Of a stretch of DNA of 22,567 bases, positions 22,323 to 22,567 are shown in pieces. This DNA is from a virus, in the IMG/VR virus record IMGVR_UViG_3300037847_000430, positions 1 to 22,567 of that record; one strand, given 5' to 3'. The notes below the pieces were generated by a model, which was not told where the DNA came from, did not search any database, and saw only the letters and a list, made by a program, of their open reading frames with translations. How positions within the stretch are numbered: the first letter of the stretch is position 1; the number at the start of each line of letters is the position of its first letter. The translations under genes and the position numbers were made by a program.

Positions 22323-22567
22323 CTAACAATTCCACCTTCTACGCGCAGCTTTGCCACGTTCACCTGTCCAGCCTCTAGACCTAGCGCAAAAAGACTTCTT
22401 ACGAGCCTTCTCTTTTGCAGTTAAATTTTTCTTTTTTGTTACAGCCGTTTTTAATTTCGACTTTGGATTTTTTCTTCTATGTGCAGCTACGCCAGCAGCA
22501 GTCATGCCAGCGCCTTCTTTTACCGTCCTGTAATTACGACCCTTACCTTTAGTCGTTTTGCGTATAG
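22323..22567 (-). CDS. Small basic DUF6321-like protein (5' end beyond edge)
   Basis: The frame is open through the right edge. An internal ATG at 22503-22505 exists, but 20 further codons upstream (RKTTKGKGRNYRTVKEGAG before MTAAGVAAHRR) continue without a stop, so the true start lies outside. The protein is very rich in Lys and Arg, with NPKSKLKTAVT, KARKKSFCARSRGW and the end AARRRWNC. This matches the pattern I recall for DUF6321 phage proteins, whose function is unknown. It may bind nucleic acid because of its charge. The stop is directly followed by the adaptor ATG. Confidence 0.75.
   Translation of the reverse strand, partial: IRKTTKGKGRNYRTVKEGAGMTAAGVAAHRRKNPKSKLKTAVTKKKNLTAKEKARKKSFCARSRGWTGERGKAARRRWNC

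Overview
The window reads as the late structural module of a tailed phage (or prophage) with a short tail, most likely an uncultured marine podovirus. All 27 genes that I can support, including one cut by each window edge, lie on the minus strand. They are packed with overlaps or gaps of a few bases and most have a clear Shine-Dalgarno sequence. Transcription therefore runs from high to low coordinates. The sequence is AT-rich. There are no tRNA or rRNA genes, insertion sequences, CRISPR arrays or convincing plus-strand genes. The marine assignment rests on recalled resemblance of several proteins to families common in ocean phages, and no search was run.

In transcription order, region 1 (22567-21331) holds a small basic DUF6321-like protein cut by the edge, a head-tail adaptor (SU10 adaptor type) and a small structural protein. 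Region 2 (21321-13557) is a large tail-fibre and adhesin cassette. It contains a 940-aa fibre with a C-terminal peptidase S74 intramolecular chaperone, two small proteins, an 880-aa fibre built from about twenty 23-residue repeats with an embedded cupredoxin-like domain, a small fibre protein, a glycine-rich adhesin-like protein and an unrecognised 181-aa protein. Region 3 (13556-6232) is the tail tube and ejection block. It contains a P22 gp10-like nozzle/stabilisation protein carrying an inserted carbohydrate-binding-like domain, a short tail protein, a GNAT-like protein, two small conserved phage proteins and two large candidate DNA-ejection proteins.

Region 4 (6231-1911) is the head block: portal, a small helical protein, a scaffold with acidic N-terminus and basic C-terminus, and a DUF5309-type major capsid protein, followed by a terminator-like hairpin. 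Region 5 (1859-1) holds small proteins: two that may be head-completion proteins, three membrane proteins that could belong to lysis or host-envelope functions, one unlisted 40-aa gene with a GTG start, and the first codons of another gene at the left edge. No terminase, endolysin, integrase or replication gene is in the window.

Together the genes would build a capsid (scaffold, major capsid protein, portal), close it with adaptor and nozzle, decorate the tail with several alternative host-binding proteins, and supply proteins ejected with the DNA. I see no wholly new system. The points most worth a second look are the copper-site-like cupredoxin domain inside a repeat fibre, the lectin-like insertion in the nozzle protein, the glycine-rich adhesin with its overlapping partner gene, and the overlooked 40-aa gene.
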